Shown: positions 16,416 through 26,067, numbered from the stretch's first letter. The stretch: 64,000 nt of DNA from Curtobacterium sp. MCBD17_013 (GCF_003234565.1 NZ_QKTU01000004.1:186001-250000), one strand, 5' to 3'. The notes: a model not told the origin generated them from the sequence alone. Program-made: numbers and translations.

Positions 16416-17590
16416 GGTCGGCCACCCGCACTGCGGTTCAGGACGGCGGCGCGCTGGCTGAACTCCTCGGCGTGCCGCCCGGAGTAGCGCCGTGGCACGC
16501 GTCCGCCGATCCGGCAGGCGAGCTCCTCGCCGATCGTGTCGAGCCCCGCGGCCCACTCGAGGATCGTCGACTCGCCGCGCTCGCCCGGGCCGAACAACAC
16601 GACCGTGTCGCCCACACGGACGTCGTCGTCCCCGACGTCGACGAGGAACTGGTCCATCGCCACCCGGCCCGCGATCGGGTAGCGGACGCCGCCGATCGTG
16701 ACCTCGACCCGTCCCTGGGCGCGCCGGGGCACGCCGTCCGCGTAGCCGACGGGCACGAGGGCGAGCGTGGTCTCGGCGGCGGTCCGGTAGGTGTAGTCGT
16801 ACGAGACACCCGTGCCGACGGGGACCCGCTTGACCTTCGCGACCGACGCCGTGAGCGTCATCACGGGGGTGAGCCCGAGGTCCGCCGCGGTGACGCCGTC
16901 CGCGCCGGGGATGCCGTACGTGTTCGCCCCCATGCGGACCATGTCGTGCCGGAACTCGGGCCGTTCGAGGCCGGCGAGGCTGGCGGCGACGTGCCGGATC
17001 GGCAGCTCGAGCCCGAGTCCCGCGGCGGCGTCGACCGCCTCGGTGAACACGGCGACCGCCGCGGCGTCGTCGTCGTCGGACGCCTCCGCGAGGTGCGTGT
17101 ACGCGGCGACGGCCTCGATCGCACCGGCGCGCTGGGCGTCACGGGCACGTTCGACGAGCGCAGGCCACCGGTCCGGCGTCGCGCCGTCGCGGTGGAGGCC
17201 CGTGTCGACGCCGAGGTGCACGCGCGCCGGCCGCTGGGTCACGGCCGCGACGATCCGGTCGAGCTCGGCCACGTTCGACACCCCGAGGTCGACACCGGAG
17301 TCCACGGCGTCCCGGGGGTCGAGGTCCGGGTCGTGCTGCCACGCGAACAACCGGACGTCCTCGCCGACACCGACCGAGCGCAGCCGCAGGGCCGCCTCGA
17401 CCGTGAGCACCCCGAGCCAGCGGACGCCCGCGTCGACCGCGGTGAGCGCGAGGGGCACCATGCCGTGTCCGTACCCGTCGGCCTTGAGGACCACCATGAC
17501 CTCGACCGGGTCCATCCACGACCGCAGGAGGTCGATGTTGGCCCGGTACGCATCGAGGTCGACGACGGCCTCGCGGAGCGGCGCGCTCAC
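16412..17590 (-). CDS. alr: Alanine racemase (second of two tandem copies)
   Basis: A 392-residue fold-type III PLP enzyme that interconverts L- and D-alanine for peptidoglycan. The PLP lysine lies in VVLKADGYGHG (about residue 34). The second catalytic residue, Tyr, is in GVSYDYTYRT. The GRVAMDQFLVDVGD block keeps the usual Met-Asp-Gln. The C-terminus is about 20 residues longer than in the neighbour and basic. The GTG start overlaps the stop of the first copy by 4 bp, and its own stop overlaps tsaE. This copy looks the more canonical of the pair. Confidence 0.93.
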   Translation of the reverse strand: MSAPLREAVVDLDAYRANIDLLRSWMDPVEVMVVLKADGYGHGMVPLALTAVDAGVRWLGVLTVEAALRLRSVGVGEDVRLFAWQHDPDLDPRDAVDSGVDLGVSNVAELDRIVAAVTQRPARVHLGVDTGLHRDGATPDRWPALVERARDAQRAGAIEAVAAYTHLAEASDDDDAAAVAVFTEAVDAAAGLGLELPIRHVAASLAGLERPEFRHDMVRMGANTYGIPGADGVTAADLGLTPVMTLTASVAKVKRVPVGTGVSYDYTYRTAAETTLALVPVGYADGVPRRAQGRVEVTIGGVRYPIAGRVAMDQFLVDVGDDDVRVGDTVVLFGPGERGESTILEWAAGLDTIGEELACRIGGRVPRRYSGRHAEEFSQRAAVLNRSAGGRP

Positions 17591-18672
17591 ATGGTCCTCC
17601 TCGCCAGGAGGGGGCCGAGTCGTGCGACCACCTCGTAGTTGATCGTGCCGATGGCGGCCGCCCACTCCTCGACGGACGGCACCCCGGTGGCCGGGTCGCC
17701 CCAGAGGACGACCTCGTCGCCCGCCGCGACCTCCGCGTCGCCGACGTCGATGTGCATCGCGTTCATCGCCACGCGGCCGACCACCGGGAAGCGTCGGCCG
17801 CCGATCGACACCGACACCCGGTTGCCGAAGCCACGGTCGAAGCCGTCCGCGTAGCCGAGTCCGATGATCGCGAGCGTCGTCTCGCGCTCGGTGCGGTGGG
17901 TGTAGCCGTACGAGACACCGTGCCCCGCCGGCACCCGGATCGTCCGGAGGACCGACGCCGTGACCGTCATCGCCGGGCGGAGTCCGAGCTCGGCGGACGT
18001 CCGGTCCGCGAACGGGCTCAGGCCGTACAGGGACAGGCCGATCCGGGCCAGGTCGCGTCGCGTCTCGGGCACCGCGATCGACGCCGCGCTCGCCGCGAGG
18101 TGGACGACCTCGGGCACGATCCCGTGGGCGGCGAGCGCCGAGAGCGCCCGGTCGAGGGCGGCGTCCTGGGCGAGGTCGTCCTCGCGGGACGCGTTGGCCA
18201 GGTGCGACATGACGCCCTCCACCCGTGTCCGCGGCAGCGCCGCGGCAGCGGCGAAGAGCTCGGGCCACTCGGACTCGACGGCGCCGTTGCGGCTCAGGCC
18301 GGTGTCGAGGACGAGGTGGACCGCTGGCACCTCCGCGCCGGCCGCCGCGGCGAGCTGCTCGACCGACGAGACGGCTGGCGTGATGCCCTCGGATGCGGCG
18401 CGCACGAAGTCCTCGTCCGGGGCGTGCAGCCACGCGAGGATCCGGACGTCGATGCCCGCGCGCCGGAGCGCGAGGGCCTCGTCGACGTCCGCGACGCCGA
18501 GCCACTCCGCGCCCGCGTCGACGAAGGCGCGTGCCGCCTCGACGGCGCCGTGCCCGTACCCGTCGGCCTTGACGACCGCGATCACGCCCGCCGGTGCCAC
18601 CCGCTCGGCGAGCGTCGCGTAGTTGGCGATCAGGGCCTCCCGGTCGACGGTGACGCCGGTGAACGCGCTCAC
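17587..18672 (-). CDS. alr: Alanine racemase family protein (first of two tandem copies)
   Basis: A 361-residue fold-type III PLP racemase. The PLP lysine is in VVKADGYGHG (about residue 35) and the catalytic Tyr in GVSYGYTHRT. It differs from canonical Alr in the GRVAMNAMHIDVGD block: the Asp-Gln after the active-site Met is replaced by Asn-Ala. This raises the possibility of a changed substrate range. The GTG at 18672 was chosen because homology begins immediately after it; the open frame extends upstream without family likeness. It is coupled to the second copy through a GTGA overlap. Confidence 0.9.
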   Translation of the reverse strand: MSAFTGVTVDREALIANYATLAERVAPAGVIAVVKADGYGHGAVEAARAFVDAGAEWLGVADVDEALALRRAGIDVRILAWLHAPDEDFVRAASEGITPAVSSVEQLAAAAGAEVPAVHLVLDTGLSRNGAVESEWPELFAAAAALPRTRVEGVMSHLANASREDDLAQDAALDRALSALAAHGIVPEVVHLAASAASIAVPETRRDLARIGLSLYGLSPFADRTSAELGLRPAMTVTASVLRTIRVPAGHGVSYGYTHRTERETTLAIIGLGYADGFDRGFGNRVSVSIGGRRFPVVGRVAMNAMHIDVGDAEVAAGDEVVLWGDPATGVPSVEEWAAAIGTINYEVVARLGPLLARRTM

Positions 18673-18768
18673 CGGGTCACCACCACGGACGGGAGGCACG
18701 GTTCGGCCCCGGCGTGCTGGGTCGGCCGCGCGCTCCCGCGCGGCCTCCACGTATGGTCGGTCAACTCC

Positions 18769-19137
18769 TCAGTTCCCTTCGATGACGACGAACGCCGTCG
18801 CGATCGGTCCATCGTGCGACAGTGACAGATGGACGGCCGTCACGCCACGCGCGTCGGCCACCGCCTGGGCCCCCGCGTGCAGGGTCAGCGACGGTGCACG
18901 CTGGTCGTCCGCGACGACCTCGAGTTCCTGCCAGCTCAGTCCCGCACTCGTGCCGAACGCCTTGATCAGGGCTTCCTTGGCCGCGAAGCGGGCGGCGAGC
19001 GAGGCGGTGGGGCGGGGCTCGCCGTCCCGCAGCAGCTCCGCCGGCGTGAACAGGCGACGTCGGAGCGCGGGCGTGCGCTCGAGGACCCCGGCGAACCGAC
19101 CGAGGTCCACGACGTCGACACCGATGCCGATGATCAC
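18769..19137 (-). CDS. acpS: Holo-[acyl-carrier-protein] synthase AcpS
   Basis: A 122-residue phosphopantetheinyl transferase that activates acyl carrier protein for fatty acid synthesis. The magnesium-binding GIGVDVVDLGRF opens the protein, and ARFAAKEALIKAFG supplies the conserved Glu and Lys near residue 55. The LSLSHDGPIATAFVV strand closes it. The start is GTG. It begins 4 bp after the glmS stop, so the two form an operon. Confidence 0.96.
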   Translation of the reverse strand: MIIGIGVDVVDLGRFAGVLERTPALRRRLFTPAELLRDGEPRPTASLAARFAAKEALIKAFGTSAGLSWQELEVVADDQRAPSLTLHAGAQAVADARGVTAVHLSLSHDGPIATAFVVIEGN

Positions 19138-19141
19138 GGGA

Positions 19142-20989
19142 CTACTCGACGGTCACCGACTTGGCGAGGTTGCGGGGCTGGTCCACGTCGAGCCCCTTGG
19201 CCGCCGCCAGCTCCATCCCGAACATGTGCAGCGGCGCGACCGCCAGGAGCGGCTCGAACAGCGGCGTCGCCAGCGGGATGCGCAGGACCTCGTCGGCGTA
19301 GGGCAGGACGGCCGCGTCGCCCTCTTCCGCGATCGCGATGACCCGCGCCCCACGGGCCCGGATCTCCTGGATGTTCGAGACGACCTTCGGGTGGAGCGAC
19401 CGCTCGTCGCGGGGGCTCGGCACGATGACGAACACGATCTGCCCCGGTTCGATGAGCGCGATCGGGCCGTGCTTGAGCTCGCCCGCGGCGAAGCCCTCGG
19501 CGTGGATGTACGCGAGTTCCTTGAGCTTGAGCGCCCCCTCGAGGGCGATGGGGTAGCCGACGTGGCGCCCGAGGAACAACACGCTCCGGGTGTCCGCCAT
19601 CCAGCGCGCGAGCTCGGTCACCGAGGCGGCGTCCTCGATCGTCTGCTGCAGCTTCGCCGGGAGCGCGTCGAGCTCCGCGACCTGCGCCGCGACCTGCTCC
19701 GGCGTGAGCGTGCCCCGGAGCGTCGCGAGGTGCAGGCCGAGCAGGTACAGCGCGACACCCTGCGCCAGGAACGCCTTCGTCGAGGCCACGGCGACCTCGG
19801 GGCCCGCGTGCGTGTACAGCACGGCGTCGGACTCGCGCGGGATCGTCGCGCCCTGGGTGTTGCAGATGGACAGCGTGCGGGCACCCTGCTCACGGGCGTA
19901 CTTGACCGCCATCAGGGTGTCCATGGTCTCGCCGGACTGGCTGATCGACACGACGAGGGTCCGCTCGTCGAGGACCGGGTCGCGGTACCGGAACTCGTGC
20001 GCGAGCTCGACCTCGACCGGGACCCGCGCCCACTGCTCGATCGCGTACTTGCCGAGGATCCCGGCGTACGCCGCGGTGCCACAGGCGATCACGATGACGC
20101 GGTCGACCTGGGCGAGGCGGTCCGCGATCGGCTCGAGGTCCGTCAGGGTCACGGCGCCGTCGTGCACGCGGCCGAGCAGCGTGTTCGCGACCGCCTCGGG
20201 CTCCTCGCTGATCTCCTTCGCCATGAAGCTCGACCAGCCGCCCTTCTCGGCTGCGGACGCGTCCCACGACACCTCGAACTCGCTCGCGGTCGCGGGCGTG
20301 CCGTCGAACCCGATCACCGTCACGGCGTCGGGCCGGATCGTGACGATCTCGTCCTGCCCGATCGCCAGCGCGCGCTTGGTGTGCGACACGAAGGCCGCGA
20401 CGTCCGAGCCGAGGAAGTTCTCGCCGTCGCCCAGGCCGACCACCAGGGGCGAGTTGCGGCGGGCGCCGACCACGACGTCCGGCTCGTCCGCGTGCACGAC
20501 GAGCAGCGTGAAGGCGCCGTCGAGTCGGGCGACCGTCCGCCGCATCGCCTCGGTCAGGTCGTGGCCGGCACGGAACTCCCGCGCGACCAGGTGCGCCGCG
20601 ACCTCGCTGTCCGTCTCGCTGTGGAACGTCACACCCTCGGCCAGGAGCTCGTCCTTGAGCAGGGCGAAGTTCTCGATGATGCCGTTGTGGATGAGCGCCA
20701 ACTTGCCACCGTCGGCCAGGTGCGGGTGGGCGTTGCCATCGGTCGGGCCGCCGTGCGTCGCCCATCGCGTGTGGCCGATGCCCGTGCGGCCGTCCGTCAT
20801 CGGGTCGGCCTGCAGGTCGTCCTTGAGGACCTGCAGCTTGCCGGCCCGCTTGCGCGACTCGAGGTCGCCCGCGGCGTCGATCACGGCGACGCCCGCGGAG
20901 TCGTACCCCCGGTACTCGAGCCGACCCAGTCCGCCGAGGAGGACCTCCAGACTGCTGCCGTTGCCGACGTACCCGACGATGCCACACAT
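19142..20989 (-). CDS. glmS: Glutamine-fructose-6-phosphate aminotransferase (isomerizing) GlmS
   Basis: A 615-residue enzyme making glucosamine-6-phosphate, the first step to UDP-GlcNAc. The N-terminal glutaminase domain starts with CGIVGYVG, its Cys following Met directly, and has GIGHTRWATHG and HNGIIEN. Two SIS isomerase domains follow, with ACGTAAYAG and SISQSGETMDT, and then a second SIS at about 460-600. The C-terminus ends DVDQPRNLAKSVTVE as in known GlmS. A TAGGAT box lies 7 nt before the ATG. There is no glmS ribozyme-like leader; the mRNA appears leaderless. Confidence 0.97.
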   Translation of the reverse strand: MCGIVGYVGNGSSLEVLLGGLGRLEYRGYDSAGVAVIDAAGDLESRKRAGKLQVLKDDLQADPMTDGRTGIGHTRWATHGGPTDGNAHPHLADGGKLALIHNGIIENFALLKDELLAEGVTFHSETDSEVAAHLVAREFRAGHDLTEAMRRTVARLDGAFTLLVVHADEPDVVVGARRNSPLVVGLGDGENFLGSDVAAFVSHTKRALAIGQDEIVTIRPDAVTVIGFDGTPATASEFEVSWDASAAEKGGWSSFMAKEISEEPEAVANTLLGRVHDGAVTLTDLEPIADRLAQVDRVIVIACGTAAYAGILGKYAIEQWARVPVEVELAHEFRYRDPVLDERTLVVSISQSGETMDTLMAVKYAREQGARTLSICNTQGATIPRESDAVLYTHAGPEVAVASTKAFLAQGVALYLLGLHLATLRGTLTPEQVAAQVAELDALPAKLQQTIEDAASVTELARWMADTRSVLFLGRHVGYPIALEGALKLKELAYIHAEGFAAGELKHGPIALIEPGQIVFVIVPSPRDERSLHPKVVSNIQEIRARGARVIAIAEEGDAAVLPYADEVLRIPLATPLFEPLLAVAPLHMFGMELAAAKGLDVDQPRNLAKSVTVE

Positions 20990-20996
20990 GCGCTCG

Positions 20997-21002
20997 ATCC
21001 TA
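20997..21002 (-). promoter_or_regulatory. Candidate leaderless -10 box for glmS-acpS
   Basis: TAGGAT on the minus strand, 7 nt before the ATG at 20989. No -35 box with good spacing is seen, which is usual for actinobacterial leaderless promoters. Confidence 0.5.
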
Positions 21003-21097
21003 TGGGGTGCGCGGCCGGGAGCCCGCCGCACGGGCGTCGCGCGATCGCCCTGCCGGTCGCCGGTCCGGGGACACGCACGGCGCCCAGCTGCCGGGTC

Positions 21098-21103
21098 TAG
21101 CTT
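21098..21103 (+). promoter_or_regulatory. Candidate leaderless -10 box for the peroxidase gene
   Basis: TAGCTT lies 6 nt before the GTG at 21110. No ribosome-binding site separates box and start. It lies back to back with the glmS box across a 95-bp gap. Confidence 0.45.
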
Positions 21104-21109
21104 CGGCCC

Positions 21110-21592
21110 GTGACCCTCACCGACATCCCGATCACCACGCTCCAGGGCGAGCAGACCACCTTCGGCGCGTTCACCGACAAGGTCGTCCTCGTGGTGAACG
21201 TGGCCTCCCGATGCGGCCTCGCGCCGCAGTACGAGCAGCTCGAGGAACTCCAGCGCCGGTACGGCGACCGTGGGTTCACCGTCCTCGGGTTCCCGAGCAA
21301 CCAGTTCCTGCAGGAGCTCGGGTCGTCCGAGGCCATCGAGGAGTACTGCAGCACCACCTGGGGCGTCACGTTCCCGATGTCCGAGAAGGTCAAGGTGAAC
21401 GGCCGCGGCGCCCATCCGCTGTACCAGGAGCTCAAGCAGACCCCGGACGCGAACGGCAAGGCCGGACGGGTGACGTGGAACTTCGAGAAGTTCGTCGTGA
21501 CGCCGGACGGCGCCGTCCACCGGTTCCGGCCCACGACTGTGCCGGACGACCCGGCGATCGTCGCCGTGATCGAGGCCGCGCTCCCCGCCTGA
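21110..21592 (+). CDS. Glutathione peroxidase family thiol peroxidase
   Basis: A 160-residue thioredoxin-fold peroxidase of the GPx/BtuE family. The peroxidatic Cys is in NVASRCGLAPQYEQL (about residue 30). The second motif reads GFPSNQF, with Ser in place of the resolving-side Cys of many members, and WNFEKFVV near 125 supplies the conserved Trp-Asn. In organisms without glutathione such enzymes usually use thioredoxin or mycothiol systems, so it probably detoxifies peroxides with thioredoxin (inference). It starts with GTG and ends before a bidirectional terminator. Confidence 0.92.
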   Translation: MTLTDIPITTLQGEQTTFGAFTDKVVLVVNVASRCGLAPQYEQLEELQRRYGDRGFTVLGFPSNQFLQELGSSEAIEEYCSTTWGVTFPMSEKVKVNGRGAHPLYQELKQTPDANGKAGRVTWNFEKFVVTPDGAVHRFRPTTVPDDPAIVAVIEAALPA

Positions 21593-21601
21593 GCCTGCGG
21601 G

Positions 21602-21637
21602 CGAGGCCCCGCACGCTCGGTGGCGTGCGGGGCCTCG
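21602..21637. terminator. Bidirectional terminator between gpx and the aldo-keto reductase gene
   Basis: The perfect 15-bp arms at 21602-21616 and 21623-21637 enclose a 6-nt loop. The hairpin lies between the stop codons of two convergent genes, 9 bp past one and 13 bp before the other. Confidence 0.85.
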
Positions 21638-21650
21638 GACCGACCGGCGG

Positions 21651-22709
21651 TCAGTCCTGGTGCAGGTGTCGCCCGATGAGGCTGAGGTCGGCCGCGCTCG
21701 ACCGACCGTCCGCCGTGTTCGCCTGGTGCCAGTACGGGTACTGCAGCGGGGTCGCACTCGCGTCGTCGAGGCGGGCGATCTCGTCCGCGGAGAGCTGGAC
21801 GTCTGCCGCTCCGAGGCTGTCGGTGAGCTGCTCCTCGGTCCGCGCGCCGACGATCGCCGAGGTGACGCCCGGCTTCGCGAGCGTCCAGGCCAGGCCGACC
21901 TGCGTCGCGGTGACGCCCCGCTGCTCGGCGATGTCGACGAGCACCTCGATCGTGTCGTACAGGCGGTCCTCGTCGTCGATGGGCGGCTCGGTCCAGCCCT
22001 CGAAGCGCCGCGAACCCTCGGGCACGTCCTGACCGCGACGGTACTTGCCGGTGAGCAGCCCGCCCGCGAGCGGACTCCAGACGAGGATGCCGATGCCCTG
22101 GTCGAGCGTGATCGGCACGAGCTCGTTCTCGGCGTCGCGGGACTGCAGCGAGTAGTAGATCTGCTGGCTCGCGAAGTGCTCCAGGTGGTGCTTGTCGGAG
22201 GCCCACATCGCCTTCATGAGGTGCCATCCGGAGAAGTTCGACGCACCGATGTACCGCACCTTGCCCGACCGGACGAGGTCGTCCAGCGCGCTCAGCGTCT
22301 CCTCGAGGGGCGTCGAGCCGTCCCAGCCGTGCAGCTGGTAGAGGTCGATGTGGTCGGTACCGAGCCGACGGAGGCTGTCCTCGGCGGCCTTGACGATGTG
22401 GTGACGGGACAGCCCGCCGTCGTTCGGCCCGGGGCCCATGCCCCCGCGGACCTTCGTGGCGATGAGCACGTCCTCGCGCGCGCTGCCGAGCGCCTGGCCG
22501 AGGATCTCCTCGGACGCGCCGTCGGAGTAGACGTCGGCCGTGTCGATGAGGTTGACGCCCGCGTCGCGCGCGATGTCGATCTGCCGGCGAGCCCCATCGA
22601 CGTCGATGTGGCCGACCGGACTCGCCCAGCCGGTGCCGGCGAACCCCATCGTGCCGAGGCTGATCGTGGAGACCTGCAGTCCCGTGTTGCCCAGATGACG
22701 GTATTCCAT
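21651..22709 (-). CDS. Aldo/keto reductase
   Basis: A 352-residue TIM-barrel NADPH-dependent oxidoreductase. It has the AKR signature GVNLIDTADVYSDGASEEILG with the catalytic Asp and Tyr (about residues 50-70), ATKVRGGMG with the catalytic Lys, and LYQLHGWD with the His near 125. The NADPH-binding end contains GARTEEQLTDSLGA. It resembles the YajO/Tas and K+-channel-beta-like group. The physiological substrate is unknown. A TAGGGT box lies 7 nt before the ATG. Confidence 0.92.
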   Translation of the reverse strand: MEYRHLGNTGLQVSTISLGTMGFAGTGWASPVGHIDVDGARRQIDIARDAGVNLIDTADVYSDGASEEILGQALGSAREDVLIATKVRGGMGPGPNDGGLSRHHIVKAAEDSLRRLGTDHIDLYQLHGWDGSTPLEETLSALDDLVRSGKVRYIGASNFSGWHLMKAMWASDKHHLEHFASQQIYYSLQSRDAENELVPITLDQGIGILVWSPLAGGLLTGKYRRGQDVPEGSRRFEGWTEPPIDDEDRLYDTIEVLVDIAEQRGVTATQVGLAWTLAKPGVTSAIVGARTEEQLTDSLGAADVQLSADEIARLDDASATPLQYPYWHQANTADGRSSAADLSLIGRHLHQD

Positions 22710-22716
22710 GCGGCCG

Positions 22717-22722
22717 ACCCTA
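22717..22722 (-). promoter_or_regulatory. Candidate leaderless -10 box for the aldo/keto reductase
   Basis: TAGGGT on the minus strand, 7 nt before the ATG at 22709. Confidence 0.45.
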
Positions 22723-22767
22723 CTCAGACAACAGACAGCAGTACGCCCAGGAGAGCGACGCGCTCGG

Positions 22768-23172
22768 TCACTTCGACGAGGCCTGGGGCGGGAACTGCTC
22801 CTGTATGAAGACGTCTCGTGGCTGCGGATAGGTGGACACGAAGCTGGCCCCGCTCATCCAGCCGCCGACGCGCTGTCCGTCGGGGAGCGATATGCGGATC
22901 CACTTGTCGCCCTGTCGCCGGGCGGCCTTGTCCCAGGCAGTGGGCGTGCTCTCGTAGGCGGTCTGCCGCCGCGGCAGCTTGAGCCAGCTCGGCCACCACT
23001 GCACGGTCGGCGCCTCGAGACGGAGTTCCGCGTGGAGGCCCAGGGCCAGTGCGGTGGGGACGACGACCGCCATCACGAGGATCGCGACGCCGGCGAGCGC
23101 CGGCTGTGCGCTCAGGGTCTCCCGCGGTGCTGTGATCCGGTCCACCCGCCGTGGACAGCACGTCGTCCACAC
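22768..23172 (-). CDS. Small membrane-anchored protein, DUF6338-like C-terminus
   Basis: A 134-residue protein with one hydrophobic segment ([20 protein letters not shown], about residues 25-44) and a soluble C-terminal part. That part reads [36 protein letters not shown]. From memory this resembles the end of DUF6338 proteins (a strand, a GGW turn, a YP..RD.F/Y-EE motif), but the family match is tentative. The start is uncertain: GTG at 23172, or the GTG at 23145, which would give 125 residues. It is divergent from coaA, whose -10 box lies 35 bp away. The function is unknown. Confidence 0.62.
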   Translation of the reverse strand: MWTTCCPRRVDRITAPRETLSAQPALAGVAILVMAVVVPTALALGLHAELRLEAPTVQWWPSWLKLPRRQTAYESTPTAWDKAARRQGDKWIRISLPDGQRVGGWMSGASFVSTYPQPRDVFIQEQFPPQASSK

Positions 23173-23206
23173 CGCGTCGGCTCGGAGACTGCACCATCCT
23201 CTCGTC

Positions 23207-23212
23207 TACCCT
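23207..23212 (+). promoter_or_regulatory. Candidate leaderless -10 box for coaA
   Basis: TACCCT lies 7 nt before the ATG at 23220. No -35 or ribosome-binding site is evident in the region. Confidence 0.5.
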
Positions 23213-23219
23213 CGTCCTC

Positions 23220-24167
23220 ATGGCCAACGCCCACGCGGAGACCGTCGCCCACCCGACGCCCTTCGTCGAGATCGACCGCCCCGAGTGGTCCGCCCTCGCA
23301 CCCTCCCAGCACCTCGCGCTCACCGAGACCGAGATCGTCCAGCTCCGCGGGCTCGGCGACCGGCTCGACATGGACGAGGTGCAACAGGTCTACCTCCCGC
23401 TGTCCCGGCTGCTCAACCTCTACGCGGCGGGCGCCCGGAGCCTCCACGCGGCCACGAGCGGGTTCCTCGGCGAGCGAGCGTCACGCACGCCCTTCGTGAT
23501 CGGCGTCGCGGGGTCCGTCGCGGTGGGCAAGTCCACCGTCGCGCGGCTGCTCCGCGAGCTGACGAAGCGCTGGGAGGACACCCCGCGGGTCGAACTCGTG
23601 ACGACGGACGGCTTCCTCTACCCGAACGCGGAGCTCGAGCGCCGCGGGATCATGGACCGCAAGGGGTTCCCCGAGTCCTACGATCGCCGCGCCCTGCTGC
23701 GCTTCGTCAGCCAGGTCAAGAGTGGTGCGGCCGAGGTCCGCGCCCCGTTCTACTCACATCTGCAGTACGACATCGTGCCCGACGCCGAGATCGTCGTCCG
23801 CCAGCCCGACGTGCTCATCGTCGAGGGGCTCACGGTGCTCGCACCACCCGTCAACGGCGGCCTGGCACTGTCGGACCTCTTCGACTTCACGATCTACGTC
23901 GACGCGAAGACCCGCGACATCGAGTCCTGGTACGTCGACCGCTTCCTCGCCCTGCAGCAGGCGGCCTTCGCGGACCCGAACTCGTTCTTCCACCGCTTCG
24001 CGACGCTCTCCCACGAGGACGCCGTCCGCACCGCGACGGACGTCTGGCGGAGCATCAACGAGCCGAACCTCCTCGAGAACGTCCTGCCGACGCGATCCCG
24101 GGCGACGCTCGTGCTCAAGAAGGGCGCAGACCACTCCGTCTCGAGCGTGCTGCTCCGCAAGATCTGA
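23220..24167 (+). CDS. coaA: Type I pantothenate kinase CoaA
   Basis: A 315-residue kinase catalysing the first step of coenzyme A synthesis from pantothenate. The P-loop is [12 protein letters not shown] (about residues 93-104). It is followed by [19 protein letters not shown] and IVEGLTVL, the standard CoaA motifs, and the C-terminus has the [16 protein letters not shown] segment. The ATG at 23220 was chosen because an upstream in-frame extension has no homology and a TACCCT box precedes this ATG by 7 nt. It is convergent with glmM, 18 bp apart. Confidence 0.96.
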   Translation: MANAHAETVAHPTPFVEIDRPEWSALAPSQHLALTETEIVQLRGLGDRLDMDEVQQVYLPLSRLLNLYAAGARSLHAATSGFLGERASRTPFVIGVAGSVAVGKSTVARLLRELTKRWEDTPRVELVTTDGFLYPNAELERRGIMDRKGFPESYDRRALLRFVSQVKSGAAEVRAPFYSHLQYDIVPDAEIVVRQPDVLIVEGLTVLAPPVNGGLALSDLFDFTIYVDAKTRDIESWYVDRFLALQQAAFADPNSFFHRFATLSHEDAVRTATDVWRSINEPNLLENVLPTRSRATLVLKKGADHSVSSVLLRKI

Positions 24168-24185
24168 CGCACCACCCGGCCGTGA

Positions 24186-25559
24186 TCAGGCCGCGTCGAG
24201 TCCGAGCCGGTCGTGCACGACCGCGGCGAGTTCGTTGGCGACGCGCTCCGCGGTCGCCTGGTCCGCCGCCTCGACCATCACCCGGACCACGGGTTCGGTG
24301 CCCGACGGCCGGAGCAGGACCCGCCCGGTGTCACCGAGCGCTGCCTCGGCGCCCGCGATGGCGCGCTGGACACCGGCGTCGTCGAGGCCGTGCCGGTCGA
24401 CACCGCGCACGTTGACGAGCACCTGCGGGAACACGGTCATGCACGCGGCCAGTTCGGCCAGGGTCTTGCCCGTGCGGGCCATCTCGGCGACCAGGTGGAG
24501 CCCGGTCAGGATGCCGTCGCCGGTCGTGGCGAACTCGTTGAAGATGATGTGGCCCGACTGCTCGCCGCCGAGCGAGTACCCGCCCTCGACCATCTTCTCG
24601 AGCACGTACCGGTCGCCCACGGCGGTCTCGAGCACCGCGATGTCGTTCTCGGCCATCGCCCGGCGGAGACCGAGGTTGCTCATGACCGTGGCCACGAGCG
24701 TGTCGTCCTGCAACCGGCCGCGCTCCTTGAGGGACAGCGCGAGGATCGCCATGATCTGGTCGCCGTCGATCGCGTTGCCCTCGGCGTCGACCGCCAGACA
24801 CCGGTCGGCGTCGCCGTCGTGGGCGATCCCGACGTCGGCGCCGGCCTCGAGCACGGCGCGGGCGAGGTTGTCGATGTGGGTCGACCCGACGCCGTCGTTG
24901 ATGTTGACGCCGTCCGGGTCGGCACCGATGAGGGTGATCCGCGCGCCGGCGTTGACGAACACCTCGGGCGACACCGCGGCCGCGGCCCCGTTCGCACAGT
25001 CGAGGACGACGTGGATGCCGTCGAGCCGCGCGGGCAGGGTGCTCAGCAGGTGGACGACGTAGCGGTCCTCGGCGTCGGCGAAGCGGGTGATCCGCCCGAC
25101 GTCGGCGCCGGTGGGCACCGGGACCTCGGCGCTCCCGATCGCTGCCTCGATGCGGTCCTCGACCTCGTCGGGGAGCTTCCGGCCGCCGGCGGCGAAGAAC
25201 TTGATCCCGTTGTCGGGCGCCGGGTTGTGGGACGCGGAGACCATCACGCCGAAGTCCGCGTCGATGTCGGCGACGAGGAACGCCGCCGCGGGGGTGGGGA
25301 TGACCCCGGCGTCGAGGACGTCGACGCCGGCGCTCGCCAGGCCGGCCGCGACGGCCGCGCCCAGGAACTCCCCGGAGACGCGCGGATCGCGCGCCAGGAC
25401 CGCGATGGGACGCGGCCGACCGGACGCACGACGTGCGTCCGCGTGGTGTCCGTGCGTGAGCACGGCCGCGCTCGCCTGGGCGAGGCCCAGTGCGAGCGCG
25501 GCCGTCAGCTCGCCGTTGGCGAGACCACGAACACCGTCCGTTCCGAACAGACGTGGCAC
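24186..25559 (-). CDS. glmM: Phosphoglucosamine mutase GlmM
   Basis: A 457-residue enzyme converting glucosamine-6-P to glucosamine-1-P on the way to UDP-GlcNAc. It starts [14 protein letters not shown]. The phosphorylated active-site Ser lies in [15 protein letters not shown] (about residue 107). The metal loop is [12 protein letters not shown] near 245 and the sugar-binding GGEQSGHI near 335. The C-terminal phosphate-binding loop is [14 protein letters not shown]. The GTG at 25559 is 22 bp after the rpsI stop, in the conserved rplM-rpsI-glmM order. Confidence 0.97.
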   Translation of the reverse strand: MPRLFGTDGVRGLANGELTAALALGLAQASAAVLTHGHHADARRASGRPRPIAVLARDPRVSGEFLGAAVAAGLASAGVDVLDAGVIPTPAAAFLVADIDADFGVMVSASHNPAPDNGIKFFAAGGRKLPDEVEDRIEAAIGSAEVPVPTGADVGRITRFADAEDRYVVHLLSTLPARLDGIHVVLDCANGAAAAVSPEVFVNAGARITLIGADPDGVNINDGVGSTHIDNLARAVLEAGADVGIAHDGDADRCLAVDAEGNAIDGDQIMAILALSLKERGRLQDDTLVATVMSNLGLRRAMAENDIAVLETAVGDRYVLEKMVEGGYSLGGEQSGHIIFNEFATTGDGILTGLHLVAEMARTGKTLAELAACMTVFPQVLVNVRGVDRHGLDDAGVQRAIAGAEAALGDTGRVLLRPSGTEPVVRVMVEAADQATAERVANELAAVVHDRLGLDAA

Positions 25560-25581
25560 GGTGATGCCGTCCGAAGCGCGA

Positions 25582-26067
25582 TCAGCGCTTCGAGAACTGC
25601 GACGCCTTACGGGCCTTCTTGAGACCGGCCTTCTTGCGCTCGATGACGCGGGCGTCACGGGTGAGGAAGCCCGCCTTCTTGAGCGTGGCGCGGTTGTTCT
25701 CGCGGTCGATCTCGTTGAGCGCCCGGGCGATCGCCAGACGCAGCGCGCCGGCCTGGCCCGAGGGGCCTCCACCGGTGATGCGGGCGGTGACGTCGTACGA
25801 ACCGATGAGCTCGAGGACCTTGAACGGGTCGTTGATGAGCTGCTGGTGGAGCTTGTTCGGGAAGTAGTCCTCGAGCGAGCGGCCGTTCACCGAGAACGTG
25901 CCGGCGCCGGGGACGAGGCGCACGCGGGCGATGGCCTCCTTGCGGCGACCGACGGCCGCGCCCGAGACGTTGAGGATCTGACGAGGAGCCGCCTCCGAGG
26001 TCGCCGGGGCGCTCTCGGTGCTGAAGCTCGACGGGGTCTGGTCGATGGAGTCTGCGATCTGAGCCAT
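25582..26067 (-). CDS. rpsI: Ribosomal protein S9 (uS9)
   Basis: A 161-residue S9 of the small-subunit head. The core starts at about residue 36 ([15 protein letters not shown]) and ends with the basic tail RKASQFSKR that reaches the P-site tRNA. It has an extra N-terminal extension of about 30 residues rich in Ser, Ala, Thr and Glu, longer than in E. coli but common in actinobacteria. It follows rplM by 38 bp. Confidence 0.97.
   Translation of the reverse strand: MAQIADSIDQTPSSFSTESAPATSEAAPRQILNVSGAAVGRRKEAIARVRLVPGAGTFSVNGRSLEDYFPNKLHQQLINDPFKVLELIGSYDVTARITGGGPSGQAGALRLAIARALNEIDRENNRATLKKAGFLTRDARVIERKKAGLKKARKASQFSKR

Noticed and set aside
18623-21100. Long plus-strand open frame across acpS and glmS
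   Set aside because: Antisense shadow of acpS and glmS, both of which are full-length with all catalytic motifs.
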